From NCBI RefSeq assembly GCF_030169785.1, contig NZ_CP125854.1, forward strand, positions 1,798,001-1,862,000: a DNA stretch of 64,000 nt. Direction: 5' to 3'. Each line of letters starts with the position of its first letter. Positions within the stretch are counted from its first letter, which is position 1. This DNA is from Bdellovibrio sp. 22V. Its GTDB lineage: Bacteria; Bdellovibrionota; Bdellovibrionia; Bdellovibrionales; Bdellovibrionaceae. Under the pieces are notes generated by a model that had not been told where the DNA came from, ran no database searches, and saw only the letters and a program-made list of their open reading frames with translations. A program made the translations under genes and the position numbers. Below are positions 50,975 through 59,943 of this stretch, piece after piece.

Positions 50975-51555
50975 GTTGTTGCTGTCCCTTCTGATTCCAT
51001 TTTTCGAATGAGTCGTTGGCAGAGCCGGGCAAAGAAGACTCCGACAATCAGGCCTAAGAGGCCTCCGCAAATAACGTCCGTCGGGAAATGCACCCCGTTG
51101 TAAACGCGGCTATAGGCGACAAGCGTCGCGAGAGTATAAAGGGGAACCGCCGCTGGCGGAAACATCGCGCTGGTGTAGCCCGCAAAACTGAACATATTGG
51201 TCGCGTGATTCGAGACAAAACTGTAGCCGCCAAAAGGCGCGCGAACTTGAACTGTGAGATTTGCAGTGTTGGCAGGCCTCGGCCGTTCAACTGTTTTTTT
51301 GAAAGCCCAGTTGCCAATACCGTCAGAGATTAAAACGGATAGGATGCAAAAAAAGAAAATCAGAAGTCCTTTTTTTAAGCCCCGGCGCCAAACGAAAAGA
51401 CCCAGCACCAAAGGAACGATAATAGCTTTGAAAAAAGGGGTCTTGTGTAAATCCGTAATAAACGGAAAAAACTGGTCGGCCCAAGGCGCAGTCCATTGAG
51501 AATTCACGAGGATAAAAAGGCTCTTGTCGAGACTAAGAATAAAATCGAGCATCAT
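50971..51555 (-). CDS. PAP2-family membrane phosphatase
   Basis: This 194-residue protein has five or six membrane helices and the three PAP2 motifs: KKTVERPRP, FVSNHATN (SNHA in place of the common PSGH, seen in one subgroup) and SRVYNGVHFPTDV. Members dephosphorylate lipid phosphates such as undecaprenyl pyrophosphate or phosphatidylglycerophosphate. Together with mtgA in the same operon, a role in recycling the lipid carrier for cell wall synthesis is a reasonable inference. Confidence 0.9.
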   Translation of the reverse strand: MMLDFILSLDKSLFILVNSQWTAPWADQFFPFITDLHKTPFFKAIIVPLVLGLFVWRRGLKKGLLIFFFCILSVLISDGIGNWAFKKTVERPRPANTANLTVQVRAPFGGYSFVSNHATNMFSFAGYTSAMFPPAAVPLYTLATLVAYSRVYNGVHFPTDVICGGLLGLIVGVFFARLCQRLIRKMESEGTATT

Positions 51556-51648
51556 CGGTACTTTACCTTAATTTTACGCTCGCAAAAAGTCTAGGTCTTC
51601 ATAAGGTCCAAGTGTCAGACGACTATTCGCTGTGGCATCATTTTGTTT

Positions 51649-52401
51649 ATGGATAAAGCAACAGTGTTAGGGCTCCTCGTGGGCTTTGGTGGAATTCTTC
51701 TTGGCAATCTTTTAGAAGGCGGCCATATGAGTTCCTTGATGCAGCTCACGGCGTTCATCATCGTAATGGCAGGAACAATCGGAGCCGTGATGGTTTCCAG
51801 TTCCGAAAAAGACTTAAAGACGGGTCTGCAGCTTGCGAAAAAAGCTTTTAAGAGCGAAAAAACTCCAATTAAAAATCAAATTCAAGAGATCGTCGATTGC
51901 GCGCGTATCGCGAAGAAAGAATCTCTTTTGTCTTTGGAACCAAGAATCAACCGCATCAACGACCCTCTTTTTAAGGGTGTCTTAAGAAACGTCGTAGATG
52001 GTGTTGAAGTTGAAACGATCCGCGATATTTTTGAAACACAGATTCAAACGGAAGAGGAAGAACTTCTTGCTGGTGCAAAAATTTGGACCGATGCGGGAGG
52101 CTTCGCACCCACTATTGGAATCATAGGTGCCGTGTTGGGTTTGATTCACGTAATGGGAAATTTGACGGACACAAGTAAACTGGGTGCGGGTATTGCCGTT
52201 GCGTTCGTTGCGACTGTTTATGGCGTAAGCTCGGCCAATCTTCTGTTCCTTCCTATGGGAAATAAGCTCAAGCGTTATGCGCAGTCTGTTTCTCGCGAAA
52301 AACAAATGATCTTGGAAGGCGGACTTCTTATTGCCAGCGGAATGAATCCTGTTGTTCTTGAACAAAAGCTGCATGCTTTTCTCGCCCCGGATCAAAAGTA
52401 G
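51649..52401 (+). CDS. motA: Flagellar motor stator MotA
   Basis: The 250-residue protein begins MDKATVLGLLVGFGGILLGN and shows four membrane helices with a cytoplasmic loop (residues about 70-140, including RINDPLFKGVLRNVVDGVE) and the PTIGIIGAVLGLIHVMGNL segment of MotA. With MotB it forms the ion channel that drives the flagellum. Bdellovibrio is known to have several motAB pairs. No ribosome site precedes the ATG at 51649. motB follows after 12 bases. Confidence 0.93.
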   Translation: MDKATVLGLLVGFGGILLGNLLEGGHMSSLMQLTAFIIVMAGTIGAVMVSSSEKDLKTGLQLAKKAFKSEKTPIKNQIQEIVDCARIAKKESLLSLEPRINRINDPLFKGVLRNVVDGVEVETIRDIFETQIQTEEEELLAGAKIWTDAGGFAPTIGIIGAVLGLIHVMGNLTDTSKLGAGIAVAFVATVYGVSSANLLFLPMGNKLKRYAQSVSREKQMILEGGLLIASGMNPVVLEQKLHAFLAPDQK

Positions 52402-52413
52402 GAACAACTCTTC

Positions 52414-53166
52414 ATGGCAAAGAAACACAAGAAACATGAGGAGCACGAAAATCATGAACGTTGGCTGGTATCTTATGCCGACTTCATTACGTTGCTCTTT
52501 GCATTCTTTGTCGTGATGTACGCGACCTCCACGGAAAACGAGGAAAAACAAAAAGAATTTGAAGACTCTATTAAACTGGAACTGCATCTGACAGGCAGAG
52601 GCCAGGGTTCAGGTGGCGAAACAAACGCTTTAGAAGATGCCATCATGGAATTGACGATGCCCGTAGGAAACTATCCAAAAAAGGGTGGACCACAAGAAGT
52701 TGAAGACTATGTGGAAAGATCCCTGGATAAGTCGATGGACGGAGAGCAAAAGAAAAAAGCAATTCAAGATATTTATCATGATGCTGTCGGAGTTCGCATC
52801 GCCTTAGCGGCGTCCACTTTTTTCCCGGAAGGCTCTGCCAAGCTGAAAATGTCGGCATTGGATTCTTTAGACAAGGTCGCAGAAGTTCTTAAGAGCAATA
52901 AAAAACGCATTATTATTGAAGGCCACACGGATGATATCCCCATTGCCGATCCGATGTTTCCAAGCAACTGGGAGCTTGCCGGCGGCAGGGCCACGGCGGT
53001 CGTTCGCTACTTTGTGAAGTATCACAAACTGGATCCGAAAAGATTTGTCGCTCTTTCTTACGGAGATCAAAAGCCGATTGTTCCTAACGATAATGAAGAT
53101 CATCGCGCGATGAATCGGCGGATAGAGATTTTTATAGTCACCGACGACAAGAAGGTTGAAATATAA
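52414..53166 (+). CDS. motB: Flagellar motor stator MotB
   Basis: This 250-residue protein has a basic, His-rich N-terminus (AKKHKKHEEHENHERW), one membrane helix carrying the ion-binding Asp (SYADFITLLFAFFVVMYA) and a C-terminal OmpA-like peptidoglycan-binding domain (IIIEGHTDDIPIADPMFPSN, then WELAGGRATAVVRYF). It anchors the stator to the wall. The gene ends with a terminator. Confidence 0.95.
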   Translation: MAKKHKKHEEHENHERWLVSYADFITLLFAFFVVMYATSTENEEKQKEFEDSIKLELHLTGRGQGSGGETNALEDAIMELTMPVGNYPKKGGPQEVEDYVERSLDKSMDGEQKKKAIQDIYHDAVGVRIALAASTFFPEGSAKLKMSALDSLDKVAEVLKSNKKRIIIEGHTDDIPIADPMFPSNWELAGGRATAVVRYFVKYHKLDPKRFVALSYGDQKPIVPNDNEDHRAMNRRIEIFIVTDDKKVEI

Positions 53167-53193
53167 AAAGCCGGGCGGAACCCGGCTTTTTTA
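53166..53193 (+). terminator. Terminator of motAB
   Basis: AAAAGCCGGG and CCCGGCTTTT pair around CGGAA and are followed by a T run. It separates motB from the convergent gene. Confidence 0.88.
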
Positions 53194-53223
53194 ATTTGGA
53201 GATTTAATTAGGAATCGATCGAA

Positions 53224-53898
53224 CTATACGCACTCTTTAAGTTTGCGTGCGATTTCCAAAGCTTTCGTGCGGTCTACTTTTTTCACTTCCATAATTGCTT
53301 GGACGAAGTTGTCTTCCGCAGACTTGCTTGAGCCAGATTGGTTCAATTGGTCGTATTTTTCGATAACTTGAGTATAAGAATCTCTTTCCGCTTTAGAGAA
53401 CTCCGTTAGAATTCTTGTTGGAAGAGCTTCTGCTTTCGTCAAAGCTTCGCCGACAAGAGAAGCTTCTTCTTTAGAAAGATCTTTACTTGCCTTCGCGCCG
53501 ACAGTGTCTGCGTTTGCGATCAATTTAACGCTCGCGTTTGCAGCGGATTCGATAGATTGGCCTTCGGCCGCGTCTTTCTTTCCGATTTCAACACTCATTT
53601 TTTTGGCAGCGATAATAGTAACGAGGCTGTCCATGCGCTCAGCGCCGGATTTACCGCTCAATGCCGGGCGGAGTTTGCCGGTCATAGCGGGCATTTCGAG
53701 ATGCTTTAAAAGCGTTTCTTTGGTGCTGTTAAGAGCCGAACCGTTCAAACCTTTTGCGGAGCCGGCAGTCCCGTAAACATGTTCTTTAGCTTGTTTCGTG
53801 TAATCAACAAGCAATTCACGAGGCGACTTTGCAACGCCTGCGGCAGAAGCAAAAGAAGCACTTAAAACAACCATTCCAACAACAAAGATCTTTTTCAT
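53224..53898 (-). CDS. Secreted Ala/Lys-rich protein of unknown function
   Basis: This 224-residue protein has a signal peptide (MKKIFVVGMVVLSASFASA). The mature part is nearly all helical, rich in Ala, Lys, Ser and Glu, with a single Cys in the last two residues (ECV). It has no recognisable domain. It could be an abundant periplasmic or secreted protein. AGGGAGA precedes the ATG. A degenerate TCTCA palindrome (54043-54055) lies about 145 bp upstream. Confidence 0.75.
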   Translation of the reverse strand: MKKIFVVGMVVLSASFASAAGVAKSPRELLVDYTKQAKEHVYGTAGSAKGLNGSALNSTKETLLKHLEMPAMTGKLRPALSGKSGAERMDSLVTIIAAKKMSVEIGKKDAAEGQSIESAANASVKLIANADTVGAKASKDLSKEEASLVGEALTKAEALPTRILTEFSKAERDSYTQVIEKYDQLNQSGSSKSAEDNFVQAIMEVKKVDRTKALEIARKLKECV

Positions 53899-54042
53899 AT
53901 AATCTCCCTAATTAATAAATCTCGACATAGACAAACAGAGCAAAGGCCTTACCAACTCCGGATTTAACTAATGCGTTTTTAGCCTCCGCATCTGTATAAG
54001 AACTGTTGAGAAGGCAAAAATTGTTAGCGCCTATAAGAGGTG

Positions 54043-54055
54043 TTTCACATTGAAA
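54043..54055. promoter_or_regulatory. Degenerate TCTCA palindrome, site 8
   Basis: TTTCACATTGAAA is a perfect palindrome but differs from TCTCA-N3-TGAGA at both second positions. It lies between two minus-strand genes. Confidence 0.25.
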
Positions 54056-54058
54056 CAT

Positions 54059-56884
54059 TTATTGTTTCCCCATGACGGAGAGACCTCTCATCGCAGCTAA
54101 TTTCGCTTGGATTTCGTTGTTAAACTTCTGCTCTTGCATACTGACCTGTTTCAAGTTGCGGATCTTTTCCCAGCTAACAGCGTTTGCCATACTTCCGTAC
54201 ATCATAACTTCCGAAGCCAAGGATTGAAGCTGTTCAAGAGCGGTTACAGCCAGGTCACGCTGTTGTTTGTTCAACTTCACAACGGCGCCTTCTTGAGCAT
54301 CGCCTACACCCAATGCCGTCGATACTTTTGTAAGCGCCGCCTGGATATTTTGCAGTTGCTCCTCAAGCTGATAGTTTTCAAGATCAGACTGAACAACATC
54401 GCGGCCTTCTACTTCTGTTACTTTGATTCGTTTCATCAAGCCATTAAGAATCGAAAATTGATTCTCAACTTCTTTCAAAATCGGAAGAGTCGGAGATTGT
54501 TCAAGAATCTTTGCCATATCGACTTTGAAATCTTTCGAAGGCTTCAAAAGTTCACCCAACAAGGCAAGGTAAACACGCTCTTCTTGGAAAGCGGAATTCA
54601 TGCCACCGTTGTAAATCGGACCGCCGTTGGCATAACGCTCACGCGCCTCAGAAGAGATGTAAAGTTTAATTGTCTTCCACGGGCTGTTTACGATAGGACG
54701 GCCGTTAAAGAAACTGCGGCCTGGATAGTAAACCGCTTTTACAAGCTTCGTGACGATCTCGTCATAACTTTTTGCGTATTCTGCAAAAGCCTTTTGCATT
54801 TGGGCTTCAGTTTTTGTTGTCCACCATTGTTGGAAATTCGAGTTGTCTGCGTTTCCAACCACAGAAGAGCGTGCTTCATTTACAAGATAAGTTACAAAGC
54901 CATTGTATTGTTTTTTGGTGGCTGTTTTTACCGGCCAGTTATAGAAACGATCTACAGTCGCCGCGGCAGTCACGCCATCACATTCGCTGAACTCGTCTTG
55001 GCCATTTTTGATTTGTGGTGGCAAGAATACAGACGGGAATCCCGAAGATTTTTTAACAACCTTTTCGCCGTTCTCCACGTCAGGTCCGCAGATCATTTGC
55101 AAGAGCAAGTAATCCGTGATTTTCGGAGTATAGAATAGACCTACTTTGCGGTAGTAGTTCACGCCGTTCAACGTCTCCGCATTTGACGGAGCTTTCGCAT
55201 AAGCATTCAGGAAGCCTTGTCCAGGACCCGCAGCCGGTTCTGGATTTCCCATGGCAGCGTGAATCTTGTTAAGAATTTGGAAGTAGTTGTGAGAGGAAGC
55301 CGGGCTCATGGCCGCTGTTTTCTTTGCAGCAATCAACTCACGGATGCCTTCACCGATTTTATTTTTATCGCCCGAGCGAATTTTACCTAAAATCTCTGCA
55401 ATTTTCTTCTTTTCAGGCGCATAAAGATATTTGCCGTCTCCCGCGATAAGCTGGTCGGCAAGTGCCATAGCATCATTCACTGTATCAATCTGCATGCTTT
55501 CCACAAACTGTGGCTGAGTGAAATAAAGGTCTTCTTTGCCCGGAGCCAAATCTTTTGCCTTGATGCCACTTAATGGATCTGTCGTAAGCAACGGGCTTGG
55601 TGTGGATTGTTCAAAGCGAGCATTGCGGATTTCGCCCACCATGAAGTCATAGAAGGAGTAGCTCGTATTAAACATACTTGTAAGCTGTTGCAAGGCCGTC
55701 GACCAATTTTGGTGAGCTTCGTAAACCTCGGACATATTCATCATACGCCATTCAGTCATTTTCTTTCTGAAGAGCTTCAGCTCGGCCTGTAAATCTTTGT
55801 CGTCAGCATTCCATTGAGCTTTCTTAAGCTTATTCATCTGCTCATTCAGACGGTCATTCAGATCATAAAACTCAGCGCCGTCATACATGTTTTTCCAGGC
55901 ATAGACGACATGACGGTTCAACCACATGTCAATTGCAACGAAAGCTGTGATTTGCAGACCTTTTACAAGAAGAAGACGGATGCCTTTCAAGTGCATCGTG
56001 CCTGGTACCAACCACAAGGCGATATCAACGCCTGTAACGCGCAATACTGTTTTTGTTACAACGGATTGTGCGACACCGGCCAAGCCTGATGAAATCAACA
56101 TTGAAACGATACCTGGCGCGAATTCCCAGATCTTCTTATGAAGAACAAGATATTCGTAAGCCTTTGAACAAGGATCTTCGTCGATGCCGGTGGCTTTGTC
56201 TTTTTCAGTGAGCTGTTTTCCGATCATTGTTTTTGCACACGCCATAACGTTCGGATCAGAAGCCACTTGCGAAAGATATGTTTGCAAGAACGCTCCCACC
56301 GTCATTCCAAGATATGGAATCATGTGGTGGAACTTCGGATTTTTCATGTACATGGCAAGAACGTTGGACGTTACGCCTTGAGAATACATGAAGGTGAAGA
56401 ATCCAAAAACTCCCAACGGAGAAAGGGAGTGATCGATGTGTTGTTGCATAGCGAGCGGGTTTTGCGAGTAGTTTGTGATCAACTGACCTGCGACCACGGC
56501 ACCCATGGCTACGAAAAAGATCGCTGATTCCGCGGGAAGATTTCTAACTGCGTGGGACCAGGAAGCTTTGTTCGCCGCTTTCACGCGCATCATTTCGTCC
56601 ATCATCATTTTATTCAATGATTTTGGAGAAAATTTTCTTAAAGTTGATTGTTCGGCGAAAGGGATTTCCATCGCCAGTTTGTTTGTGGCTTTATCGTAAA
56701 CCAGGGCTTTCTTGGAGTTTTCATCCAAAGTTAAACGATAGCCAAGAGGCTCAAGGTAATCGCGATACTGTGCAAGCTTCGCTTTCTCTTGCTCAGTCCA
56801 TTCCGCTGCCAAGACCGGCGAAACCACCATATTAAAGGTCGCAGTAAAGGCTAAAATAGTGCGAAAAAGCTTGAACCATTTCAT
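54059..56884 (-). CDS. Large membrane protein of unknown function
   Basis: The ATG at 56884, with GAGGAG eight bases upstream, gives a signal peptide (KWFKLFRTILAFTATFNMVVSPVLAA). The 941-residue product has several hydrophobic segments between about residues 120 and 310 (ESAIFFVAMGAVVAGQLI, GVFGFFTFMYSQGVTSNVLAMYM, GIVSMLISSGLAGVA and others), then a long helical, soluble part of about 600 residues without known motifs. No family is recognised. Size, export signal and position beside the L,D-transpeptidase-like gene suggest an envelope protein specific to Bdellovibrio relatives. An exact copy of the TCTCA palindrome lies 87 bp upstream of its ATG. Confidence 0.8.
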   Translation of the reverse strand: MKWFKLFRTILAFTATFNMVVSPVLAAEWTEQEKAKLAQYRDYLEPLGYRLTLDENSKKALVYDKATNKLAMEIPFAEQSTLRKFSPKSLNKMMMDEMMRVKAANKASWSHAVRNLPAESAIFFVAMGAVVAGQLITNYSQNPLAMQQHIDHSLSPLGVFGFFTFMYSQGVTSNVLAMYMKNPKFHHMIPYLGMTVGAFLQTYLSQVASDPNVMACAKTMIGKQLTEKDKATGIDEDPCSKAYEYLVLHKKIWEFAPGIVSMLISSGLAGVAQSVVTKTVLRVTGVDIALWLVPGTMHLKGIRLLLVKGLQITAFVAIDMWLNRHVVYAWKNMYDGAEFYDLNDRLNEQMNKLKKAQWNADDKDLQAELKLFRKKMTEWRMMNMSEVYEAHQNWSTALQQLTSMFNTSYSFYDFMVGEIRNARFEQSTPSPLLTTDPLSGIKAKDLAPGKEDLYFTQPQFVESMQIDTVNDAMALADQLIAGDGKYLYAPEKKKIAEILGKIRSGDKNKIGEGIRELIAAKKTAAMSPASSHNYFQILNKIHAAMGNPEPAAGPGQGFLNAYAKAPSNAETLNGVNYYRKVGLFYTPKITDYLLLQMICGPDVENGEKVVKKSSGFPSVFLPPQIKNGQDEFSECDGVTAAATVDRFYNWPVKTATKKQYNGFVTYLVNEARSSVVGNADNSNFQQWWTTKTEAQMQKAFAEYAKSYDEIVTKLVKAVYYPGRSFFNGRPIVNSPWKTIKLYISSEARERYANGGPIYNGGMNSAFQEERVYLALLGELLKPSKDFKVDMAKILEQSPTLPILKEVENQFSILNGLMKRIKVTEVEGRDVVQSDLENYQLEEQLQNIQAALTKVSTALGVGDAQEGAVVKLNKQQRDLAVTALEQLQSLASEVMMYGSMANAVSWEKIRNLKQVSMQEQKFNNEIQAKLAAMRGLSVMGKQ

Positions 56885-56970
56885 GGTTAACTCCTCAAGA
56901 CGACTTCGTCTCATGGTGAATAGAAGCAAGCTTTGGGCCCCTCAGGTCCAATTAACTGGACTGGTATGCA

Positions 56971-56983
56971 TCTCAGAATGAGA
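56971..56983. promoter_or_regulatory. Palindrome TCTCA-N3-TGAGA, site 7
   Basis: This is an exact copy with spacer GAA in the divergent region between the large membrane protein and the L,D-transpeptidase-like gene. It could act on either gene. Confidence 0.5.
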
Positions 56984-57091
56984 CAAAGACGTAGATGGTC
57001 ACCGCCCTGTCTAAAATAAAAGCGACTCCTGTAACTTAAGCGAACGAATTGTTCATCTTTCTCCGAAGAAATTTCCCAAAATGGTTTTGAA

Positions 57092-57099
57092 GCCGATAG
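57092..57099 (+). promoter_or_regulatory. FliA-like -10 box of the L,D-transpeptidase-like gene
   Basis: GCCGATAG is one base off the sigma-28 -10 consensus and ends 12 bases before the ATG. The -35 region (TTTCCC) does not match TAAA. The leader would be only about five bases, and no Shine-Dalgarno sequence is seen. Confidence 0.4.
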
Positions 57100-57111
57100 A
57101 CTTAAATAAAT

Positions 57112-57969
57112 ATGAAGAAACTAATCCTTATTCTATCGATCCTGATTGCAGGCGATGCGTTCGCCTTCACTCGAAGAGTTAAAACCATTGATGCAAACGA
57201 CGACTCAAACCAGGTCAAGATGGCCCAGGCGACATCCGTCCCTGCCACTCCTGTTTCGAGTTTCTTTCAGTTGGGAGCAGGGGATTGCGGTCCTTTGCCA
57301 AGCCAAGTGAAGAAAGCTTTTTCCGAAGCACAGCACTTTACGAATACCTGTGCGACGGCGCGCCTGGCGCCGGGAAAAAGAATCGCCATTAACGATTATT
57401 CTGGCGATGGCCCGCCAAGAATGTATGTCTTCAACCAAGAGGGAAAGTGCATTCGCGCAATGCCAATTTCTTGGGGTGTTGGCAGTGACCGCTCCGGCAG
57501 AATGGAAGCGTGTAGCACTGACAATTCCAAAAAGACGCCACCAGGTTTTCATATCACAGCTCGCCACCTTTACGGATCGAGATATAATGACAACAACTCG
57601 ATCGGACTTGCGGGCCTTTGCGGGCAAAACAGTCTAGGGGATCGTGGTATCCTGATTCATGGAGCTGCAAACCCAGGTACGGCGAGCTCATGGGGATGCA
57701 CAGGCGTTCCATTCAGTGAGTTCCAAGATCTCAAAGAACTTCTTGGCGTGGGCTCTCTTGTGTATAACTATTTCGGAGATACTCCGAGCCGCAATTGCAG
57801 TGACAACTCAGGTTTCGAACCTCGCTGTGATCCAGAACCGTTAGCGGTTAATGCGGCAGCACAAGCCAGCGGCGGTCGTGCTAAATACAACTACCGCACA
57901 AAAAGCGGTGGCGGCGGCAGTTACGGTGGCAGCGGTGGTAGTGAATCAGATAACAGAGGAAGCCGATAA
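57112..57969 (+). CDS. Secreted L,D-transpeptidase-like protein
   Basis: This 285-residue protein has a signal peptide (about 1-18). The segment RIAINDYSGDGPPRMYVFNQ leads to GDRGILIHGAANPGTASSWGCTGVPFSEFQDL, which is the catalytic His and S-x-G-C of the YkuD/L,D-transpeptidase fold (YkuD_2-type). Such enzymes make or cut 3-3 cross-links or attach proteins to peptidoglycan; in Bdellovibrio, L,D-transpeptidases modify prey and own wall. The C-terminus is a Gly/Ser-rich tail (KSGGGGSYGGSGGS) not needed for catalysis. The small secreted-protein gene follows, overlapping its stop by one base. Confidence 0.82.
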   Translation: MKKLILILSILIAGDAFAFTRRVKTIDANDDSNQVKMAQATSVPATPVSSFFQLGAGDCGPLPSQVKKAFSEAQHFTNTCATARLAPGKRIAINDYSGDGPPRMYVFNQEGKCIRAMPISWGVGSDRSGRMEACSTDNSKKTPPGFHITARHLYGSRYNDNNSIGLAGLCGQNSLGDRGILIHGAANPGTASSWGCTGVPFSEFQDLKELLGVGSLVYNYFGDTPSRNCSDNSGFEPRCDPEPLAVNAAAQASGGRAKYNYRTKSGGGGSYGGSGGSESDNRGSR

Positions 57970-58322
57970 TGAAATTCGCAATTATTCTTTCAGTTCTTTT
58001 GTCAGTGAATGCTTTCGCAGCCGAAAAAGCCGCGGATAAAAAACAAGCTGTCGATGAAAGCTTGAGCATTGCCAAAGATACAAAGATCGACGTCGATTTC
58101 TATGATGAAAGCTCTGACACTTTCGAAATAGTCATCATCAAAGAGCCTGGCGTAGGGCCGAATGTTGTGACTCCGGAGGCCCTGCACAAGGCGGCCGGCA
58201 TCAATCTCGACTTAAAGACGTTTAAAACTAAAAAACGTGATTACGTCGGCGCAGAGTTTACTCTTATCGAAAAGCTCCCTTTGCTAAGGGAAGAGGAAGT
58301 TGCTAAAAGAAGAGATAAGTAA
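57969..58322 (+). CDS. Small secreted protein of unknown function
   Basis: This 117-residue protein has a signal peptide (about 1-18). The mature part has many Lys and Asp residues and shows DVDFYDESSDTFEIVIIKEPGVGPNVVTPEALHKAAGI, with no known motif. It starts at the stop of the transpeptidase-like gene (one-base overlap), with GAGGAAG as ribosome site, so the two are translated together and may act together. Confidence 0.75.
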   Translation: MKFAIILSVLLSVNAFAAEKAADKKQAVDESLSIAKDTKIDVDFYDESSDTFEIVIIKEPGVGPNVVTPEALHKAAGINLDLKTFKTKKRDYVGAEFTLIEKLPLLREEEVAKRRDK

Positions 58323-58343
58323 ACTTCTGCAAGGAGACTCACC

Positions 58344-58697
58344 ATGGCTGTCATGGAAATGACCAAGGAAAATATCAAAGACACTGTCGAGAAAAACCAA
58401 TTGGTCATTATCGATTTCTGGGCTGAATGGTGCGGTCCTTGTAAACGTTTTGCGCCGATCTTCGATGCTGTTGCGAACAAGCATTCTGATGTAGTGTTTG
58501 CAAAAGTAGATACCGAAGCTCAGCAAGAACTTGCCGCGAATTTTGAAATTATGTCGATTCCGACTTTGATGGTCATTAAAGAGGGCCATATTATCTTCGC
58601 ACAGCCTGGAGCACTCCCAGAGGATGTTCTAGAAGAGATTGTGACGAAAGCCAAAGAAGTCGATATGGAACAAGTTCGACGCGAAAATCCAGAGTAA
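58344..58697 (+). CDS. trxA: Thioredoxin
   Basis: This 117-residue protein has the thioredoxin fold with the active site WAEWCGPCKRF, the cis-proline SIPTLMVIKEG and the usual length. It reduces disulfides in the cytoplasm. AAGGAG precedes the ATG. The gene lies 21 bases after the small secreted protein. Confidence 0.95.
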   Translation: MAVMEMTKENIKDTVEKNQLVIIDFWAEWCGPCKRFAPIFDAVANKHSDVVFAKVDTEAQQELAANFEIMSIPTLMVIKEGHIIFAQPGALPEDVLEEIVTKAKEVDMEQVRRENPE

Positions 58698-58755
58698 ATT
58701 CTTCTATTCTATTTTTCTGATTTCTCTTTCAGAAGAGATCGGTTAGACAGTCGGT

Positions 58756-59211
58756 ATGAAAACGACTGTCTTTCTTTTTTCAATATTTCTAGCTCTTTCG
58801 GCAAACGCCATTACTTGGAAAGTATACGGTCCCTGCGATGATAAACCGGTAGTGCAAGGTGAGGTTGCCATCGACCTCGCCAAATCCGTGGGTGACATCA
58901 CTGTGCAAATCCTTGAGGCGAATAAAATCCCTTATATCGGTTCAGCGGAAGGTTTTAATTCTATTATCAGCACTCCGACAGGAATTGATTCTGTAGAAGT
59001 TGTTTCTGATACGGAACTCAGAGCTTATGGCTGGTGTTATACAGTGAATGGAAAGCAACCTGCCGAGATGCCTCACAAAGTGAACTTCGGAAAGCAAACA
59101 GACGCATTGATTTGGTATTACGCATATTCAACGAACAAGAACAACGAGTGGTTGGATGATTACTGTTCCCCGGCGTATTGGATCAAGGCGGATCAGTTCT
59201 GTAAAAAATAA
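58756..59211 (+). CDS. Secreted protein with DUF4430-like domain
   Basis: This 151-residue protein has a signal peptide (about 1-18). Its second half, AYGWCYTVNGKQPAEMPHKV, then NFGKQTDALIWYYAYSTNK, resembles the DUF4430 domain found in cobalamin-binding and surface proteins. Paired cysteines (GPCDD, GWCY, DYCSP, QFCKK) suggest disulfides. The ligand is unknown. No ribosome site is visible. A bidirectional terminator follows. Confidence 0.7.
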   Translation: MKTTVFLFSIFLALSANAITWKVYGPCDDKPVVQGEVAIDLAKSVGDITVQILEANKIPYIGSAEGFNSIISTPTGIDSVEVVSDTELRAYGWCYTVNGKQPAEMPHKVNFGKQTDALIWYYAYSTNKNNEWLDDYCSPAYWIKADQFCKK

Positions 59212-59224
59212 GTTTTCGAAATAA

Positions 59225-59254
59225 AAAAAGCCCGCTGGAGACAGCGGGCTTTTT
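59225..59254. terminator. Bidirectional terminator
   Basis: AAAAAGCCCGCTG and CAGCGGGCTTTTT pair perfectly over 13 bases around GAGA, with A and T tracts on both sides. It ends the gene at 58756 and the convergent cyclophilin gene. Confidence 0.92.
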
Positions 59255-59276
59255 AGTTTTAAACTTGGACTAAAAA

Positions 59277-59909
59277 CTACTTCACGATTTTAACGTGTTT
59301 GATCACAACAGTTTCAGCTGGGCGATCCATAGGACCTGTTTTAGAATTCTCGATAGAGTGAACGACATCCATCCCCTCTACAACTTCACCGAAAACAGTG
59401 TGACGGCCATCCAACCAAGGAGTTGGAACAGTTGTAACAAAGAATTGAGATCCGTTAGTGTTTGGACCCGCATTCGCCATAGACAAGATGCCAGGCTTAG
59501 AATGTTTCGGAGCATTTGGAGCAAACTCGTCTTCGAAACGGAAACCAGGGCCGCCAGTACCATTTCCTAGTGGGCAACCACCTTGGATCATGAAATCTTT
59601 GATAACGCGGTGGAAAGTCAAACCGTCATAGAAAGGCTTCTTAACTTTTTGGCCAGTTTTTGGGTCTGTCCATTCTTTTGTACCTTCTGCAAGGCCTACG
59701 AAGTTTTCGACAGTTTTTGGAGCTGTCTCGTTGAAGAATTTAACTTTGAAATTGCCTTTTGAAGTTTCGAAAATTGCGAACATCTCTTTATTTCCCTTCT
59801 TAGTCGCTTTTGTTTCGGTCTTTGCATCTGCGCGGAAACTGAAAGCCGCTAACAAGAATGCAAAAAGGTAGATCCAAAATACCTTTTTAATATCGATATT
59901 CTTCGACAT
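59277..59909 (-). CDS. Cyclophilin-type peptidyl-prolyl isomerase
   Basis: The ATG at 59909 follows AGGAGA. The 210-residue product has a signal peptide or membrane anchor (about 8-29) and the cyclophilin fold: [43 protein letters not shown] and [12 protein letters not shown]. It catalyses cis-trans isomerisation of proline peptide bonds, here in the periplasm. The catalytic Arg of FHRVI and the Gln, Phe and His of the active site are present. Confidence 0.93.
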   Translation of the reverse strand: MSKNIDIKKVFWIYLFAFLLAAFSFRADAKTETKATKKGNKEMFAIFETSKGNFKVKFFNETAPKTVENFVGLAEGTKEWTDPKTGQKVKKPFYDGLTFHRVIKDFMIQGGCPLGNGTGGPGFRFEDEFAPNAPKHSKPGILSMANAGPNTNGSQFFVTTVPTPWLDGRHTVFGEVVEGMDVVHSIENSKTGPMDRPAETVVIKHVKIVK

Positions 59910-59943
59910 TTTTTCTCCTGACTTTTGTGCAACCCTTTCACTA

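Noticed and set aside
54130-55138. Long plus-strand frame (343 codons) opposite the large membrane protein gene
   Set aside because: It lacks a ribosome site and is explained by the codon pattern of the minus-strand gene, which has a signal peptide and a strong start.
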